From Yersinia nurmii (GTDB taxonomy: Bacteria; Pseudomonadota; Gammaproteobacteria; Enterobacterales; Enterobacteriaceae): a stretch of DNA of 64,000 bases. The position numbers and the translations under genes are program-made. Numbering within the stretch: position 1 is the first letter of the stretch; each line of letters opens with the position of its first letter. This document shows positions 1-9,877 of the stretch, in pieces. Location of the stretch: positions 124,001 through 188,000 of the forward strand of contig NZ_CPYD01000008.1 in assembly GCF_001112925.1 (NCBI RefSeq), read 5' to 3'. The notes beneath the pieces are model-generated. The model was given only the letters and a program-made list of their open reading frames with translations. It did not search any database and was not told the DNA's origin.

Positions 1-2088
1 CAGTTCTAATTTGTAACCCGCTTCTCGAGCCAAAATCAATAGTTTACGAGCAACATCCATCCCAGAAAGATCATCGCGCGGATCGGGCTCGGTATAACCT
101 AAAGCTTTGGCTTGCAGCGTAGCTTCTGAAAACGACATTCCTTCATCCAGTTTACCGAATATAAAGGAAAGCGAACCGGAAAGGATGCCGGAGAAACGCA
201 CCAACTCATCACCGGCGTTCAATAAGTTTTGCAGATTCTCGATAACCGGCAGGCCTGCGCCCACGTTGGTGTCGTACAGGAATTTACGGCTGGATTTAGC
301 CGCTGCAACGCGAAGCTGGCGGTAATAATTCATCGATGAGGTGTTGGCTTTCTTATTCGGCGTCACGATGTGGAAACCATCGGACAAGAAATCGGCATAC
401 TGATCGGCCACGGCCTGACTGGAAGTACAGTCCACAATAACCGGATTCAGCAAGTGATATTCCTTAACCAGACGAATTAAACGGCTCAGGTTGAAAGGTT
501 CTTGAGCTGCCGCCAGTTGCTCCTGCCAGTTCGCCAAATCAATGCCGTGGACGTTGGTCAGCAACGCTTTAGAATTGGCAATCCCGCAGACGCGTAAATC
601 AATATGCTTTTGTTTCAGCCAAGGCTGCTGACGGTAGATCTGCTCGATCAACGCGCCGCCGACGCCGCCTGCACCAATCACAAACACCTCAATAACCTGA
701 TCGGTATTAAACAGCATTTGGTGGCAAACCCGTACGCCGGTGGTCACAGAATCATTATTCACCACCACGGAAATGGATCGCTCGGAAGAACCCTGTGCAA
801 TAGCGATAATATTGATATTGGCTCGCGCTAGCGCGGAGAAGAAGCGTGCGGAAATACCGCGCAAAGTGCGCATACCATCGCCGACAACGGAGATAATCGC
901 CAGCCGCTCCATGACGTCCAGCGGGTCGAGTACACCATCTTTTAATTCGAGGTAAAACTCGTCCTCCAGCGCCCTGCGAGCTCGCGCCAGCTCGCCCTGA
1001 GGCACACAGAAACTGATGCTATATTCAGAAGAGGATTGAGTGATTAACACCACGGAGATTCCACTGCGTGACATCACGGCAAAGACCCGTGCGGCCATGC
1101 CGACCATGCCTTTCATTCCCGGCCCTGAGACGTTAATCATCGCCATATTATTCAGGTTAGTAATACCTTTCACCGGATAAGCGTCATCGCTGCTATCGCC
1201 ACCGATTAAGGTGCCGGGAGCTTGCGGGTTAGCGGTATTTTTTATCAGGCAAGGAATCTGGAACTGGGCAATCGGAGCGATGGTGCGGGGGTGGAGAACT
1301 TTGGCGCCAAAATAGGACAATTCCATCGCTTCTTGATAAGACATCGACTTGAGCAACCTGGCGTCTGGCACGGTGCGCGGATCGCAAGTGTACACGCCGT
1401 CGACGTCAGTCCATATCTCGCAGCAGTCTGCACGTAAACAGGCGGCCAGAACCGCGGCGGAATAATCAGAGCCGTTACGCCCCAAAACCACCAGTTCCCC
1501 TTTATCGTTACCGGCGGTGAAGCCAGCCATCAGGATGATATGGTCGTTCGGAATCGCACTGGCGGCAATACGCTGAGTGGATTCGGCAATATCAACGGTA
1601 GATTCCAGATAGTGGCCCTGCGCCAACAGTTTCTCAACCGGATTGATTACCGTCACTGGGTAGCCTTTGGCCTGAAATACCGCTTCCATCATCGCGATGG
1701 ATAGCTTCTCACCACGGCAGATAATCGCCGCATTAATGCTATCCGGGCATTGTCCCAACAGGGAGATTCCGTGCAGCACTTGTTTGAGTTGCGCAAATTC
1801 ATGGGAAACCAGGGCCTTTAAACGCTCATAGGCAAAACCCGGCTGCGCTTCTGACAGGCCGCGCAACAGATCGGCAAAAATAGCTTCTGCATCGCTCATG
1901 GTAGGAGAGATATCCAGCCCCGCCACGGTCTTATCAATCATCGCAACCAAATGGTTGGTGATTTTAGCTGGCGCAGACAGTACGGTCGCGACCTGCCCCT
2001 GACGCGCATTGTTTTCGATAATATCGGCAACGCGCAAAAATCTTTCCGCATTTGCAACTGAGGTCCCGCCAAATTTCAGCACTCGCAT
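1..2088 (-). CDS. thrA: ThrA, bifunctional aspartokinase I / homoserine dehydrogenase I (3' end outside window)
   Basis: Catalyses the first (aspartate phosphorylation) and third (aspartate semialdehyde to homoserine) steps of the threonine pathway in the cytoplasm. The reverse strand opens with [20 protein letters not shown], the KFGGTSV signature of aspartokinases, and runs open to the left edge, so about 696 of roughly 820 residues are present; the C-terminal part of the homoserine dehydrogenase domain is missing only because the window ends. The start is supported by an AGGAG Shine-Dalgarno just upstream and by the thr attenuator and leader peptide immediately before it. thrB and thrC should follow outside the window. 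Expression is expected to be controlled by threonine/isoleucine attenuation. Confidence 0.96.
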   Translation of the reverse strand, partial: MRVLKFGGTSVANAERFLRVADIIENNARQGQVATVLSAPAKITNHLVAMIDKTVAGLDISPTMSDAEAIFADLLRGLSEAQPGFAYERLKALVSHEFAQLKQVLHGISLLGQCPDSINAAIICRGEKLSIAMMEAVFQAKGYPVTVINPVEKLLAQGHYLESTVDIAESTQRIAASAIPNDHIILMAGFTAGNDKGELVVLGRNGSDYSAAVLAACLRADCCEIWTDVDGVYTCDPRTVPDARLLKSMSYQEAMELSYFGAKVLHPRTIAPIAQFQIPCLIKNTANPQAPGTLIGGDSSDDAYPVKGITNLNNMAMINVSGPGMKGMVGMAARVFAVMSRSGISVVLITQSSSEYSISFCVPQGELARARRALEDEFYLELKDGVLDPLDVMERLAIISVVGDGMRTLRGISARFFSALARANINIIAIAQGSSERSISVVVNNDSVTTGVRVCHQMLFNTDQVIEVFVIGAGGVGGALIEQIYRQQPWLKQKHIDLRVCGIANSKALLTNVHGIDLANWQEQLAAAQEPFNLSRLIRLVKEYHLLNPVIVDCTSSQAVADQYADFLSDGFHIVTPNKKANTSSMNYYRQLRVAAAKSSRKFLYDTNVGAGLPVIENLQNLLNAGDELVRFSGILSGSLSFIFGKLDEGMSFSEATLQAKALGYTEPDPRDDLSGMDVARKLLILAREAGYKLEL

Positions 2089-2114
2089 TTCTGATTCTCT
2101 CCTGAATTTATGCC

Positions 2115-2153
2115 GAAAAAAAAAGCCCGCACTGTTTAGGTGCGGGCTTTTTT
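2115..2153 (-). terminator. thr operon attenuator (intrinsic terminator)
   Basis: On the minus strand an 8-bp GC-rich stem (GCCCGCAC pairing with GTGCGGGC, 2125-2132 with 2140-2147) is followed by a run of T. It lies between the leader peptide gene and thrA, exactly where the threonine attenuator sits in enterobacteria. Confidence 0.93.
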
Positions 2154-2171
2154 CTGTGTTTCCTGTACGCG

Positions 2172-2240
2172 TCAGCCCGCCCCGTAACCTGTGGTTTCGG
2201 TGGTGGTAATAATCGTTGTAGTCAGGCTGATGAATCGCAT
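2172..2240 (-). CDS. thrL: ThrL, thr operon leader peptide
   Basis: A 22-residue peptide that begins [20 protein letters not shown]. It contains eight Thr and three Ile codons, most of them clustered, so ribosome stalling under threonine/isoleucine starvation would block the terminator hairpin downstream and allow thrA transcription. It lies just upstream of the attenuator and downstream of a thr-type promoter. The second-to-third residues differ from the E. coli leader but the regulatory codon run is retained. Confidence 0.93.
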   Translation of the reverse strand: MRFISLTTTIITTTETTGYGAG

Positions 2241-2285
2241 GTTTTCTGTCTGTCTCATTTAATAATTGAAGCTCTCCCTCTATTG

Positions 2286-2312
2286 GTTAAAGCAATAGTC
2301 GACCCAAGTCAA
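2286..2312 (-). promoter_or_regulatory. Probable thr operon promoter
   Basis: Reading the minus strand, TTGACT (2307-2312) and TTTAAC (2286-2291) lie 45-70 bases upstream of thrL. The surrounding bases resemble the E. coli thr promoter as I recall it. The TTGACT/TTTAAC spacing is short (15 bp), as in that promoter. Confidence 0.65.
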
Positions 2313-2941
2313 ACTTTTTTGTTAACTGGCTCGCAGAACTAGCCATCAACGCCAAAGAATTTAAATTCTACAAAATAGAAATTAAAAGCAGTAAAGAACG
2401 ATAAAGGCATAAATTAAGGAATATATAGCTAGGCGAACGAATTTTATCCCTAGTATGTACAGCAGCATTTTTTTCTGTTTTCTACGCGAGCAGACGGTGA
2501 CATTTCCTCAAATAATGAGAAAGCGTCTTTCGTTCCAATAGAGTCAAAGAGGGAAAAAGCGATGTAATAAGGAAATTTGGCTACGGGTGAATCCCCTGTG
2601 GGGAATATGACGTGAATAAGCTGTTTTCCAGCGTAACGCTACGGATGTAAATATAACAGACATTTTGTTTACATTCATATAACATTTACGGTAATTTATC
2701 TTATCTATTGAGTGAAAGAGACGCCCAACGTTAAAAATCAGGACTGACGGCTGATACTCAGAATATGTTGATTTTAAACAATAAAAATCAATGCATTACA
2801 AATTAAATTATTCATCTAAACATAAACCGATTTTTTTAATATTAAATACACTGAAACGATCAGTTATTTTAACCAACTATCACTTAAGCTGGTATTCTTG
2901 TAAGTGTTTTTCACAAAAGTGTTAACGTGCTACAATTGAAT
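2313..2941. other. AT-rich intergenic stretch with no gene recognised
   Basis: About 630 bases between the thr promoter and the arcA regulatory region. It is strongly AT-rich and holds no ORF with a recognisable product. In E. coli the methyltransferase-like gene yjtD lies in this interval; no trace of it is visible here. Confidence 0.5.
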
Positions 2942-2955
2942 TTGATATATGTCAA
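2942..2955 (+). promoter_or_regulatory. FNR-type site upstream of arcA
   Basis: TTGATATATGTCAA matches the FNR consensus TTGAT-N4-ATCAA at nine of ten conserved positions. Centred about 291 bases before the arcA start, it would place a class II FNR-activated transcription start near 2990 and give arcA a leader of about 250 nt. FNR activation of arcA is known in E. coli; the site here is by inspection only. Confidence 0.6.
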
Positions 2956-2996
2956 CAAAGCGTAGTTTTGTTGGGTGGTAGATTCGGCTCACACTG

Positions 2997-3137
2997 TTAT
3001 GTTGCTGTTAATAGGGTTAGGATATGCGCCGCTTTTGTCACCTTTGGGGCTGTAGGGAGTAACACCCCGACCAAGCTAGCGATGTTGTTGACGTTGATGG
3101 AAAGTGCATCAAGAACGCGTTTACGTACTTTAGTCAT
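2997..3137 (-). CDS. yjjY: YjjY-like 46-residue ORF, antisense to the arcA leader
   Basis: The minus-strand ORF encodes MTKVRKRVLDALSINVNNIA and continues to ...ILTLLTAT, 46 residues. From memory the E. coli YjjY product is also 46 residues, starts MTKVR, contains VLDALSINVNNI and ends LTAT, an ungapped match of about 70%. Position (beside arcA, toward thrL) agrees. There is no convincing Shine-Dalgarno, and the whole ORF lies opposite the predicted arcA 5' leader, so its conservation may reflect the leader RNA rather than a protein. No function is known. Confidence 0.6.
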   Translation of the reverse strand: MTKVRKRVLDALSINVNNIASLVGVLLPTAPKVTKAAHILTLLTAT

Positions 3138-3239
3138 GTGATAAATAGGATGACGAGTTACAAGTCAATAAAAATTCCTATATAACAAAGACTTCTGTAC
3201 TTCCTATTTCTATTTTGTTGGCAATTTTAGGTAGCAAAC

Positions 3240-3956
3240 ATGCAGACCCCGCACATTCTGATCGTAGAAGACGAGATAGTCACTCGTAACACCCTGAAGA
3301 GCATTTTCGAGGCGGAAGGCTACGTAGTTCATGAAGCCAATGATGGCGCTGAAATGCACCACATTCTGTCTGAGAATGATATCAACCTGGTTATCATGGA
3401 CATCAATCTGCCAGGCAAAAATGGTTTATTGTTGGCTCGGGAGCTTCGTGAACAGGCAAGCGTTGCGCTGATGTTCCTGACTGGCCGCGATAATGAAGTG
3501 GATAAGATTCTCGGTCTGGAAATCGGTGCTGATGACTACATCACCAAACCTTTCAATCCGCGCGAATTAACTATTCGTGCACGTAACTTGCTGTCACGTA
3601 CCATGAACCTGGGTAGCGTGGGAGAAGAACGTCGTCTGGTTGAAAGCTATAAATTTAACGGTTGGGAGCTGGACATCAATAGCCGCTCACTGATCAGCCC
3701 TGCTGGCGAACACTATAAACTGCCACGCAGTGAATTCCGCGCCATGTTGCACTTCTGCGAAAACCCAGGGAAGATTCAATCCCGTGGCGAATTGCTGAAA
3801 AAAATGACCGGCCGCGAGCTGAAGCCTCATGACCGTACGGTTGACGTGACCATCCGTCGAATTCGTAAACATTTCGAATCCACTCCGGATACGCCAGAAA
3901 TCATCGCGACTATTCATGGCGAAGGTTATCGTTTCTGTGGCGATCTGGAAGAGTAA
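3240..3956 (+). CDS. arcA: ArcA, aerobic respiration control response regulator
   Basis: OmpR/PhoB-type response regulator of the ArcB-ArcA two-component system that represses respiratory genes under low oxygen. The 238-residue length equals that of the family. The receiver domain (about 1-120) shows the acidic pair VEDE near residues 9-12, the phosphoacceptor Asp in VIMDINLPG (about residue 54) and the TKPF lysine (about 102-105). A winged-helix domain (about 135-235) carries [15 protein letters not shown]. The gene stands alone, is preceded by a long leader with an FNR-type site, and is followed by a strong terminator. Its sensor ArcB is not in the window. Confidence 0.98.
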   Translation: MQTPHILIVEDEIVTRNTLKSIFEAEGYVVHEANDGAEMHHILSENDINLVIMDINLPGKNGLLLARELREQASVALMFLTGRDNEVDKILGLEIGADDYITKPFNPRELTIRARNLLSRTMNLGSVGEERRLVESYKFNGWELDINSRSLISPAGEHYKLPRSEFRAMLHFCENPGKIQSRGELLKKMTGRELKPHDRTVDVTIRRIRKHFESTPDTPEIIATIHGEGYRFCGDLEE

Positions 3957-3980
3957 TCAACCGGTTATAAACTCTATAAG

Positions 3981-4012
3981 AAAGCCAGCGCTGATGTGCT
4001 GGCTTTTTTTTT
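3981..4012 (+). terminator. arcA terminator
   Basis: A 9-bp stem (3981-3989 with 3998-4006, core GCCAGC/GCTGGC) followed by a run of T up to 4012, starting 25 bases after the arcA stop. The A-rich 5' flank means it may also act on creA transcripts arriving from the other strand. Confidence 0.9.
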
Positions 4013-4027
4013 GCTTAAAATGCTTCG

Positions 4028-4510
4028 TTATTGGCTGGCGTGCGTCCAGGGAATAATCGGCACGGCACTGATAGCATTCTTCGGTGAACCATCAACGACT
4101 TTGTCGGAATAAGTCAGATACACCAGAGCGTTACGGTTTGCATCGTAGAAACGAACGACCTGAAGTTTTTTGAAAATAAGCGAAGTACGTTTCTGGAATA
4201 CCACCTCTCCTTTAGATTTTCCTTTCTTAATTTTCTCTGATAATTCAATCGGTCCAACCTGCTGGCAGGAGATAGCCGCATCGGCAGTATCTTCAGCCAG
4301 CCCTAATCCGCCCTTGATTCCACCAGTTTTTGCTCGACTGATATAACAAGTTACATTTTTAACATCGGGATCATCGAAGGCCTCAATGACGATTTTATGG
4401 TCAGGACCAAACAGCTTAAATACCGTATCCACCGAGCCAACCTCTTCCGCCTGCACGCTCATCGCGCCAAAAGAAAGTAGTCCGCAAAGCAATATCCAAT
4501 TTTTTTTCAT
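4028..4510 (-). CDS. creA: CreA family periplasmic protein
   Basis: A 160-residue exported protein of the CreA family, whose molecular role is not established. A signal peptide is evident (MKK, hydrophobic core to about residue 20, cleavage likely after VQA). The mature part shows family features such as [16 protein letters not shown] (a conserved Cys near residue 56) and a second Cys in [10 protein letters not shown] that could form a disulfide with it. In E. coli creA heads creABCD; here no creB, creC or creD follows, and the gene is convergent with arcA and divergent from rob. Confidence is high for the family, low for function. Confidence 0.93.
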   Translation of the reverse strand: MKKNWILLCGLLSFGAMSVQAEEVGSVDTVFKLFGPDHKIVIEAFDDPDVKNVTCYISRAKTGGIKGGLGLAEDTADAAISCQQVGPIELSEKIKKGKSKGEVVFQKRTSLIFKKLQVVRFYDANRNALVYLTYSDKVVDGSPKNAISAVPIIPWTHASQ

Positions 4511-4734
4511 ACACTTACTCCATTACGCCCGATAGATTATGCAAAGTTAAATTTTTGTACTGATAATAAGATATTTATTGGAAATGAGCATTCGCCAGCT
4601 TAACAACATTATTTAGCACAGATGCTAATAAAAATCTTAGGCAGTCTGAGACAGAAAAAATTGCTACTATGCGGCGGAGCTAATTCAGCTCTCAAGCTAT
4701 TACTTTACTCCAGGCCGCTTTACGAGGAAGATCT

Positions 4735-5601
4735 ATGGATCAAGCCAGTATCATTCGTGATCTGCTTAGCTGGCTAGAAAGTCATTTAGACCAGCCTTTA
4801 TCACTGGACAATGTCGCCGCAAAAGCAGGCTACTCTAAATGGCATTTGCAACGGATGTTTAAAGACGTCACCGGTAACGCTATTGGTGCCTATATCCGTG
4901 CAAGAAGACTATCTAAAGCTGCGGTTGCGCTGCGTCTAACCAGTCGGCCCATTCTGGATATTGCACTGCAATACCGTTTCGACTCCCAGCAAACCTTTAC
5001 TCGCGCATTCAAAAAACAGTTTGCGCAAACGCCTGCGCTCTATCGTCGAGCGGAAGACTGGCATTCATTAGGCATCTGCCCGCCTATTCGGTTGGGCTCT
5101 TATACCCTGCCTCAGGCCGAGTTTATTACCTTGCCAGAACAGCATTTGGTTGGTTTAACTCAAAGCTATTCATGCACGTTGGAACAAATTTCCACGTTCC
5201 GAACCGAGTTGCGCTCTCATTTCTGGCATCAATATCTTGGAGGTGCGGATAAGCTGCCGCCGGTACTGTACGGCTTGCATCATTCCCGACCAAATCAGGA
5301 AAAAGATGATGAGCAGGAGATATTCTACACTACGGCCATTGAGCCTCAGCATACTCCAGCTAACGTACAGGAAGGCCAGCCGGTTATTTTGCAGGGCGGT
5401 GAATACGTTAAGTTTATCTATGAAGGGCCAGCGGAAGGGTTACAGGACTTTATTCTGACGCTGTATGGTACCTGCCTGCCGCTGTCGGAGATGACTCGCC
5501 GCAAAGGCTATGATATCGAACGTTTCTTCCCTCAGGGCCGGCCACAAGACCAGCCTCCGAAGGTGTTACGCTGCGAATACCTGATTCCTATCCGACGTTA
5601 A
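4735..5601 (+). CDS. rob: Rob, AraC-family regulator (right origin-binding protein)
   Basis: Transcription activator related to MarA and SoxS that turns on efflux and stress genes when its C-terminal domain binds small effectors. The 288 residues match E. coli Rob (289). Two helix-turn-helix motifs occupy residues 1-110, including KWHLQRMFKDVTGNAIGAYI and FDSQQTFTRAFKKQFAQTP, followed by a GyrI-like effector domain (about 120-288). The ATG is preceded by GAGGAAGA. The final four bases overlap the end of gpmB on the opposite strand. Confidence 0.96.
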   Translation: MDQASIIRDLLSWLESHLDQPLSLDNVAAKAGYSKWHLQRMFKDVTGNAIGAYIRARRLSKAAVALRLTSRPILDIALQYRFDSQQTFTRAFKKQFAQTPALYRRAEDWHSLGICPPIRLGSYTLPQAEFITLPEQHLVGLTQSYSCTLEQISTFRTELRSHFWHQYLGGADKLPPVLYGLHHSRPNQEKDDEQEIFYTTAIEPQHTPANVQEGQPVILQGGEYVKFIYEGPAEGLQDFILTLYGTCLPLSEMTRRKGYDIERFFPQGRPQDQPPKVLRCEYLIPIRR

Positions 5602-6245
5602 CGCTGTAATTCGTCCAACGCGGGCATATCCAGATGTGTGATATCGCCCGCGGTCTCAACTATCCAACCTGATGCCAACCACGGACTTTGCTGATAATCC
5701 ACGCGGGATAGCGAACAGTTGCGCAAACGTAAGCGGCGCTCAGCATGGGGCGGCAGCCCCAAAATAGTGCTGAGCAGGCAACCTAACGCGATACCGTGGC
5801 TAACCAACAACGGTTTGCTGCCCGGAGGTAGCTCAAGGCAGCTTTCCAAAGCCCCGCGCATACGGGCCGCCAGTTCAGCCATGGATTCACCTTGAGGAAT
5901 ACGCCCCTCAGGAGTACCATCGACCATCTGCTTGCGCCACCGTTCTTCCTGGGCGTTTAAACCGTCGATGCCACGCTCTTCCAACACGCCCATATTTAAT
6001 TCTCGCAGGCGCGGTTCAACAATAACGTCACAGCCACAGGCATCGGCAATGATTTCTGCCGTGCGTCGCGTACGTCCCAAATCGCTGGTGATGACGTGGG
6101 TGATACCTTCACTGCTCACCCGACGTGCGACCAGACGAGCCTGATGTTCACCGATTGCGGTCAGCGGGCTGTCTGATTGCCCTTGAATACGGCGAGCCGC
6201 GTTCCATTCGGTTTCGCCATGACGAACGAGATATACCTGTAACAT
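5598..6245 (-). CDS. gpmB: GpmB, histidine phosphatase / phosphoglycerate mutase-like
   Basis: A 215-residue member of the histidine phosphatase superfamily. The phosphohistidine motif is LVRHGETEWN (His near residue 9), with further superfamily elements SDLGRTRRTAEI (about 56-67) and the second catalytic histidine in LLVSHGIALG (about 150). Annotated in enterobacteria as a cofactor-dependent phosphoglycerate mutase homologue; true mutase activity is uncertain and a phosphatase role is equally possible. It lies tail to tail with rob (4-bp overlap) and head to head with yjjX, so it shares a short regulatory region with that gene. Confidence 0.93.
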   Translation of the reverse strand: MLQVYLVRHGETEWNAARRIQGQSDSPLTAIGEHQARLVARRVSSEGITHVITSDLGRTRRTAEIIADACGCDVIVEPRLRELNMGVLEERGIDGLNAQEERWRKQMVDGTPEGRIPQGESMAELAARMRGALESCLELPPGSKPLLVSHGIALGCLLSTILGLPPHAERRLRLRNCSLSRVDYQQSPWLASGWIVETAGDITHLDMPALDELQR

Positions 6246-6298
6246 GTCTGATTTCCGTTATACTGCGTAAAATTAGCTAAAGGATGCTTAAGCTCATT

Positions 6299-6817
6299 AT
6301 GTACCATGTTGTTGCCGCAACTACCAACCCTGCAAAGATCAGGGCTATCACTCTCGCCTTCAACGATGTTTTTGGCGCAGACTCCTGCCGTGTCGAGGGT
6401 ATCAACGTCGATAGCGGCGTATCCCTACAGCCTATTGGCAGTGACGAAACCCGCACCGGAGCACGCCAGCGGGTCACCGCAGCACGTCAGATAAAGCCGG
6501 AAGCAGATTTTTGGGTCGGGGTCGAAGCCGGTATCGAAGATAATATGACCTTTGCCTGGATAGTCGTTGAACACTTGCAGCTGCGAGGAGAATCCCGTTC
6601 AGCCAGTTTGATGCTACCTCAAATTATATTACAAGGAATTAATCAAGGCCGTGAACTAGGCGACGAAATGGCACTTTTGACAGGTAATACGGAAGTGAAA
6701 CGTCAGGGCGGTGCGATTGGAGTCTTTACCGATGGTAAACTGTCACGCACCAGCGTTTACCATCAAGCATTAGTACTGGCTTTAGTTCCCTTCCATAACC
6801 CGGTCTATCTGCAATAG
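6299..6817 (+). CDS. yjjX: YjjX, inosine/xanthosine triphosphatase
   Basis: House-cleaning NTPase that hydrolyses non-canonical ITP and XTP. The protein contains the family motif [14 protein letters not shown] at its very N-terminus, [12 protein letters not shown] near 50 and [12 protein letters not shown] near 70-80, then [16 protein letters not shown] and [10 protein letters not shown] near the C-terminus. I prefer the ATG at 6299, which gives 172 residues starting [10 protein letters not shown] and matches the usual 170-172; an upstream in-frame ATG at 6284 would add five residues. An AAAGGA lies closer to the upstream ATG, so the start remains a little uncertain. Confidence 0.92.
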   Translation: MYHVVAATTNPAKIRAITLAFNDVFGADSCRVEGINVDSGVSLQPIGSDETRTGARQRVTAARQIKPEADFWVGVEAGIEDNMTFAWIVVEHLQLRGESRSASLMLPQIILQGINQGRELGDEMALLTGNTEVKRQGGAIGVFTDGKLSRTSVYHQALVLALVPFHNPVYLQ

Positions 6818-6876
6818 CGGATTAGGCAATACAGCATCAGGCAAAGGCTGAATCTTTACCTGATTTTTCAGTCATT

Positions 6877-7218
6877 TCAGGATTGTGACGACGATTCGTT
6901 ATTGAGTAATTGCGCTTCTAACCAGCTTTTCAACTGCGCTGGTGAGGCTTTCAGGCTATTAGAACCTCGGGTAATGGTAGCAATACCGGCGCCCAGTTGG
7001 TTCTTCAGTTCCCGCTGACTCAATTCACCACGCATTAACTCTTGAATAATACGCACGCGCGTCCCCAAAGCCGCACGCTCATCGGGCGTCAGCATCAGTT
7101 GCAACAGCGGTTGATGAAGATCTTGCGCTACGGCCTGTTGCAATAGCGCAATAAAGCTTAACCAGTTCTGGTTATCTTCAGCGGAAAGAGCGGGATCGAT
7201 TACGACATTTTCGGTCAT
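6877..7218 (-). CDS. trpR: TrpR, trp operon repressor
   Basis: Tryptophan-activated repressor of the trp genes, acting as a DNA-binding dimer. The 113 residues are slightly longer than in E. coli (108) because of a different N-terminal arm. The recognition core is conserved: [17 protein letters not shown], then the helix-turn-helix [20 protein letters not shown]. The upstream region carries a trp operator, implying autoregulation. It is oriented head to tail with slt (slt stop-proximal DNA lies upstream), as in E. coli. Confidence 0.97.
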   Translation of the reverse strand: MTENVVIDPALSAEDNQNWLSFIALLQQAVAQDLHQPLLQLMLTPDERAALGTRVRIIQELMRGELSQRELKNQLGAGIATITRGSNSLKASPAQLKSWLEAQLLNNESSSQS

Positions 7219-7229
7219 GGTATGCTGCC

Positions 7230-7247
7230 ATACTATTTAACTAGTAC
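7230..7247 (-). promoter_or_regulatory. trp operator in front of trpR
   Basis: ATACTATTTAACTAGTAC matches the symmetric trp operator GTACTAGTTAACTAGTAC at 16 of 18 positions and lies 12 bases before the trpR start codon. This supports repression of trpR by its own product. Confidence 0.85.
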
Positions 7248-7273
7248 AGCAGCATAGCATAAACTAGCAAAAA

Positions 7274-9193
7274 TCAATAACGCCTCTGCCACTCTGCATC
7301 ACTCAGCACCTTCGCCGGACGGTGCATAAAGTGACGATAGAAAGCATCGTAAGCCAGGACGTTTTTGACATAGCCACGCGTTTCAGAGAAAGGAATACTT
7401 TCAATGAAAGCAATAGCATCGACCTGCCCCGCACTATTTCCCAGCCAGGTATTCACTCGTGATGGCCCGGCGTTATACGCCGCGCTGGCGAGAATCCGGT
7501 TGCGACCAAACTGCTGATAGACCTCTTCCAGATAGCTGGTGCCAATCTCGATATTTGTGACCGGATCGAGCAATTGGCTGCTGTTCACATAGCCGCTGAT
7601 ATTATTCAGTTTTACCGTATGATCTGCGGTACGTGGCATCACCTGCATTAAACCTGCGGCCCCCACTGGGGATTGCGCTTTCGGGTTCCATGCACTTTCC
7701 TGTCGGGCAATCGCCATCGCATAGCTTGGAGTGATGCCTTTGCCTTCCGTTGCCCGACGGAATTCTTGCGGCCATGCCAGTGGGAAGCGCTCTTCCAGGT
7801 GATCCCAAAGTTTCGCCACTATCGTCGCCTGTACGCTCAGATCGGCCCACTTTTGGTTAAAGGCATAACGCGCCAGAGCTTCCTGCTGTGGTTTGCTGCG
7901 GCTGGCGACCAAATAGCTCCATTCGTTACGTGCCAGATTATCCATATTCCAGTACATCAGCTCGCGAACCCGAGCAATTTCCGGGCTTTCGGCCAATGAG
8001 GCATCGGGTTTCGTCGCCACTTCAACCATGATGGGATAAGGTATATTCAGCTTTTGTGCCGCCACCATCGGGTAGAAACCGCGCGCTTTGGTTAACTCAC
8101 GCAGTATCGCCTCGCCTTCGGTTTTCTTTCCCTGCTCAATTAGCAACGTTGCACGCCAGTAGCGCCATTCGTCTTTATCTTTTGCATCCGCAGGCAAACG
8201 CTCCAGCCATGCCTGTAACCCTTTACGGTCTCCGGTGCCTAACGCCATGCGAATACGGCGTTCAAGCAACGGCGTCGCGTGGCTTCGCAACGTGACTTCA
8301 TCACGCCATTTCGCCTGCTCGTAACTGGCATCATTACCCATCAAACGCCAAGCAACCGCCTCTTCCAGCTCCAGTTTCTCATTCTCGCTCATCTTCTGGA
8401 GTCGTGTCAGAGTGGGAATCATGGCGCGAGCGTTTTCCACGTCCTGACGCGCTAAGCGAGTAAAAGCAATAATGGTGGCAGAACGAGTAAAATCTGTCGG
8501 CCCTACGGTGCGGGCAAAGCTTTCCACGCTGGCCGGATCGCTCTGCAACTTCGCCAGCGCCGTCCCCATAGTTTGATAATCACTCGGTAATTGTTTTAGC
8601 AAGAAATTGACCAGACTGGCATTCCCTTCCTTCAGCGCCAAACGCATCCGCGCCAGCGTTGCCAACGGTGTTTGATGCCCTGCCTGCTGCCAAACCGTAA
8701 ACAGTTTGTCGCAGCTACCCGGTAAAGACTGACCATTCAACCAGATTTCGCTGGCACCGTCCCAGGCCACCTGCTGCTCGCCGGTCGCCCATTTGGCATA
8801 GTAATAATTACAGCGAGCCGCTACCGGCTTCGGCGGCTGTGGGCTAAAGCTCAATAACCCACGCCAATCTTCACGGTTCGCCAGCTCGTTAACAAAACGT
8901 GAGGATAGCGAACGCGCCGGCGGCAGCGTCGGATTACGGCTGAGGAAATCACTGATCTGTGCCGCACTGACCTGGCTGAGATCTTGCGTCAACTGACGAT
9001 ATTCCAGATAGGGATACAAAGGATAATCGCGCAGCGTTGGCAACAGCTGCTCCACCGTTGCCATCTGGTTGCTATCCCACGCCTGTTTAACTTGTTGATA
9101 GCGCTGCCGTTGGGCATCAAGAGAATCTGCTGACGCCGCGCCTGATGCTGTCACCAGACACACGCCAATCGCCAGGTATCGCCACTTATCCAT
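7274..9193 (-). CDS. slt: Slt, soluble lytic murein transglycosylase
   Basis: Periplasmic enzyme that cleaves the glycan strands of peptidoglycan to 1,6-anhydromuropeptides. I start at the ATG at 9193 (MDKWRYLAIGVCLVTASGAASA, a clear signal peptide) because GAGGAAAC sits just upstream; a longer ORF from 9262 would hide the signal peptide. This yields 639 residues, close to Slt70. A long alpha-superhelical region precedes the C-terminal goose-lysozyme-like domain with catalytic Glu in AIARQESAWNPKAQSPVGAA and the family motifs GLMQVMPRTA and ASAAYNAGPSRV. Upstream of trpR in the same direction. Confidence 0.96.
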   Translation of the reverse strand: MDKWRYLAIGVCLVTASGAASADSLDAQRQRYQQVKQAWDSNQMATVEQLLPTLRDYPLYPYLEYRQLTQDLSQVSAAQISDFLSRNPTLPPARSLSSRFVNELANREDWRGLLSFSPQPPKPVAARCNYYYAKWATGEQQVAWDGASEIWLNGQSLPGSCDKLFTVWQQAGHQTPLATLARMRLALKEGNASLVNFLLKQLPSDYQTMGTALAKLQSDPASVESFARTVGPTDFTRSATIIAFTRLARQDVENARAMIPTLTRLQKMSENEKLELEEAVAWRLMGNDASYEQAKWRDEVTLRSHATPLLERRIRMALGTGDRKGLQAWLERLPADAKDKDEWRYWRATLLIEQGKKTEGEAILRELTKARGFYPMVAAQKLNIPYPIMVEVATKPDASLAESPEIARVRELMYWNMDNLARNEWSYLVASRSKPQQEALARYAFNQKWADLSVQATIVAKLWDHLEERFPLAWPQEFRRATEGKGITPSYAMAIARQESAWNPKAQSPVGAAGLMQVMPRTADHTVKLNNISGYVNSSQLLDPVTNIEIGTSYLEEVYQQFGRNRILASAAYNAGPSRVNTWLGNSAGQVDAIAFIESIPFSETRGYVKNVLAYDAFYRHFMHRPAKVLSDAEWQRRY

Positions 9194-9877
9194 ACTTACT
9201 GTTTCCTCACTGGTTGTTGGCTGTACGTCACATTCACCGGATCTTCTGAATAGCTTAGTCATAATGAGTTCAGAGTTTTAAATTCAGGCTGGCTGAGAGT
9301 TTCGCTCGATATGCCGCTATGTTCCAGCGTCTTTACCCACTTTTGCAGATATTCCTATAATGGAAAATCCACGTTTTGCTCAATGAAGATAAGCACATAA
9401 ATTAGGAGTGCGAACGAAATAATAACCTTTATATAATAGTGGTTATCCATATTCATCTTATCCGCTTAATGAAATAAATTCCCCATGACGCTGTGAGATT
9501 GGGTTTTAAATTTTTTAGCGATAACGCAAGTAACCACTAGATACATCATTATTAGCATTAGCAAAAATCGCGCCTAAACTCAGGCTTTGACCCTACCGGA
9601 ATATTCTGTTACTTAATTTTTATTATCTCAGATCAAGGCAGTAAACTGATAATTATCTACTATCCTTCCTCAATATAATCATGCTGTTTCACTGTTTATG
9701 TTCAACCCATTAGCATTTAATTTTTAATTAAAAATCAAATAATTAACATAAAGGTGTTCACAACGTAAGGCAAAAGGTATTTTGGCTTGACGCTAAACCG
9801 GCATTATTTTCCGGTCAATAAAGGACACAAGGACGGCTAATTTTAGATTTATTAATTCTTTGGAGAAGGTTCCTTCA
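9194..9877. other. Divergent intergenic region between slt and the cation ATPase gene
   Basis: About 680 AT-rich bases containing the divergent promoters of slt and the P-type ATPase gene. No ORF, RNA gene or clear operator was recognised. Confidence 0.5.

Noticed and set aside
2590-2606. Short hairpin (TCCCC/GGGGA) in the thrL-arcA gap
   Set aside because: Only five consecutive base pairs, no T-run and no nearby gene end; not enough for a terminator or RNA gene.
9194-9262. N-terminal extension of slt
   Set aside because: It would bury the signal peptide 23 residues inside the protein; the internal ATG has GAGGAAAC upstream.
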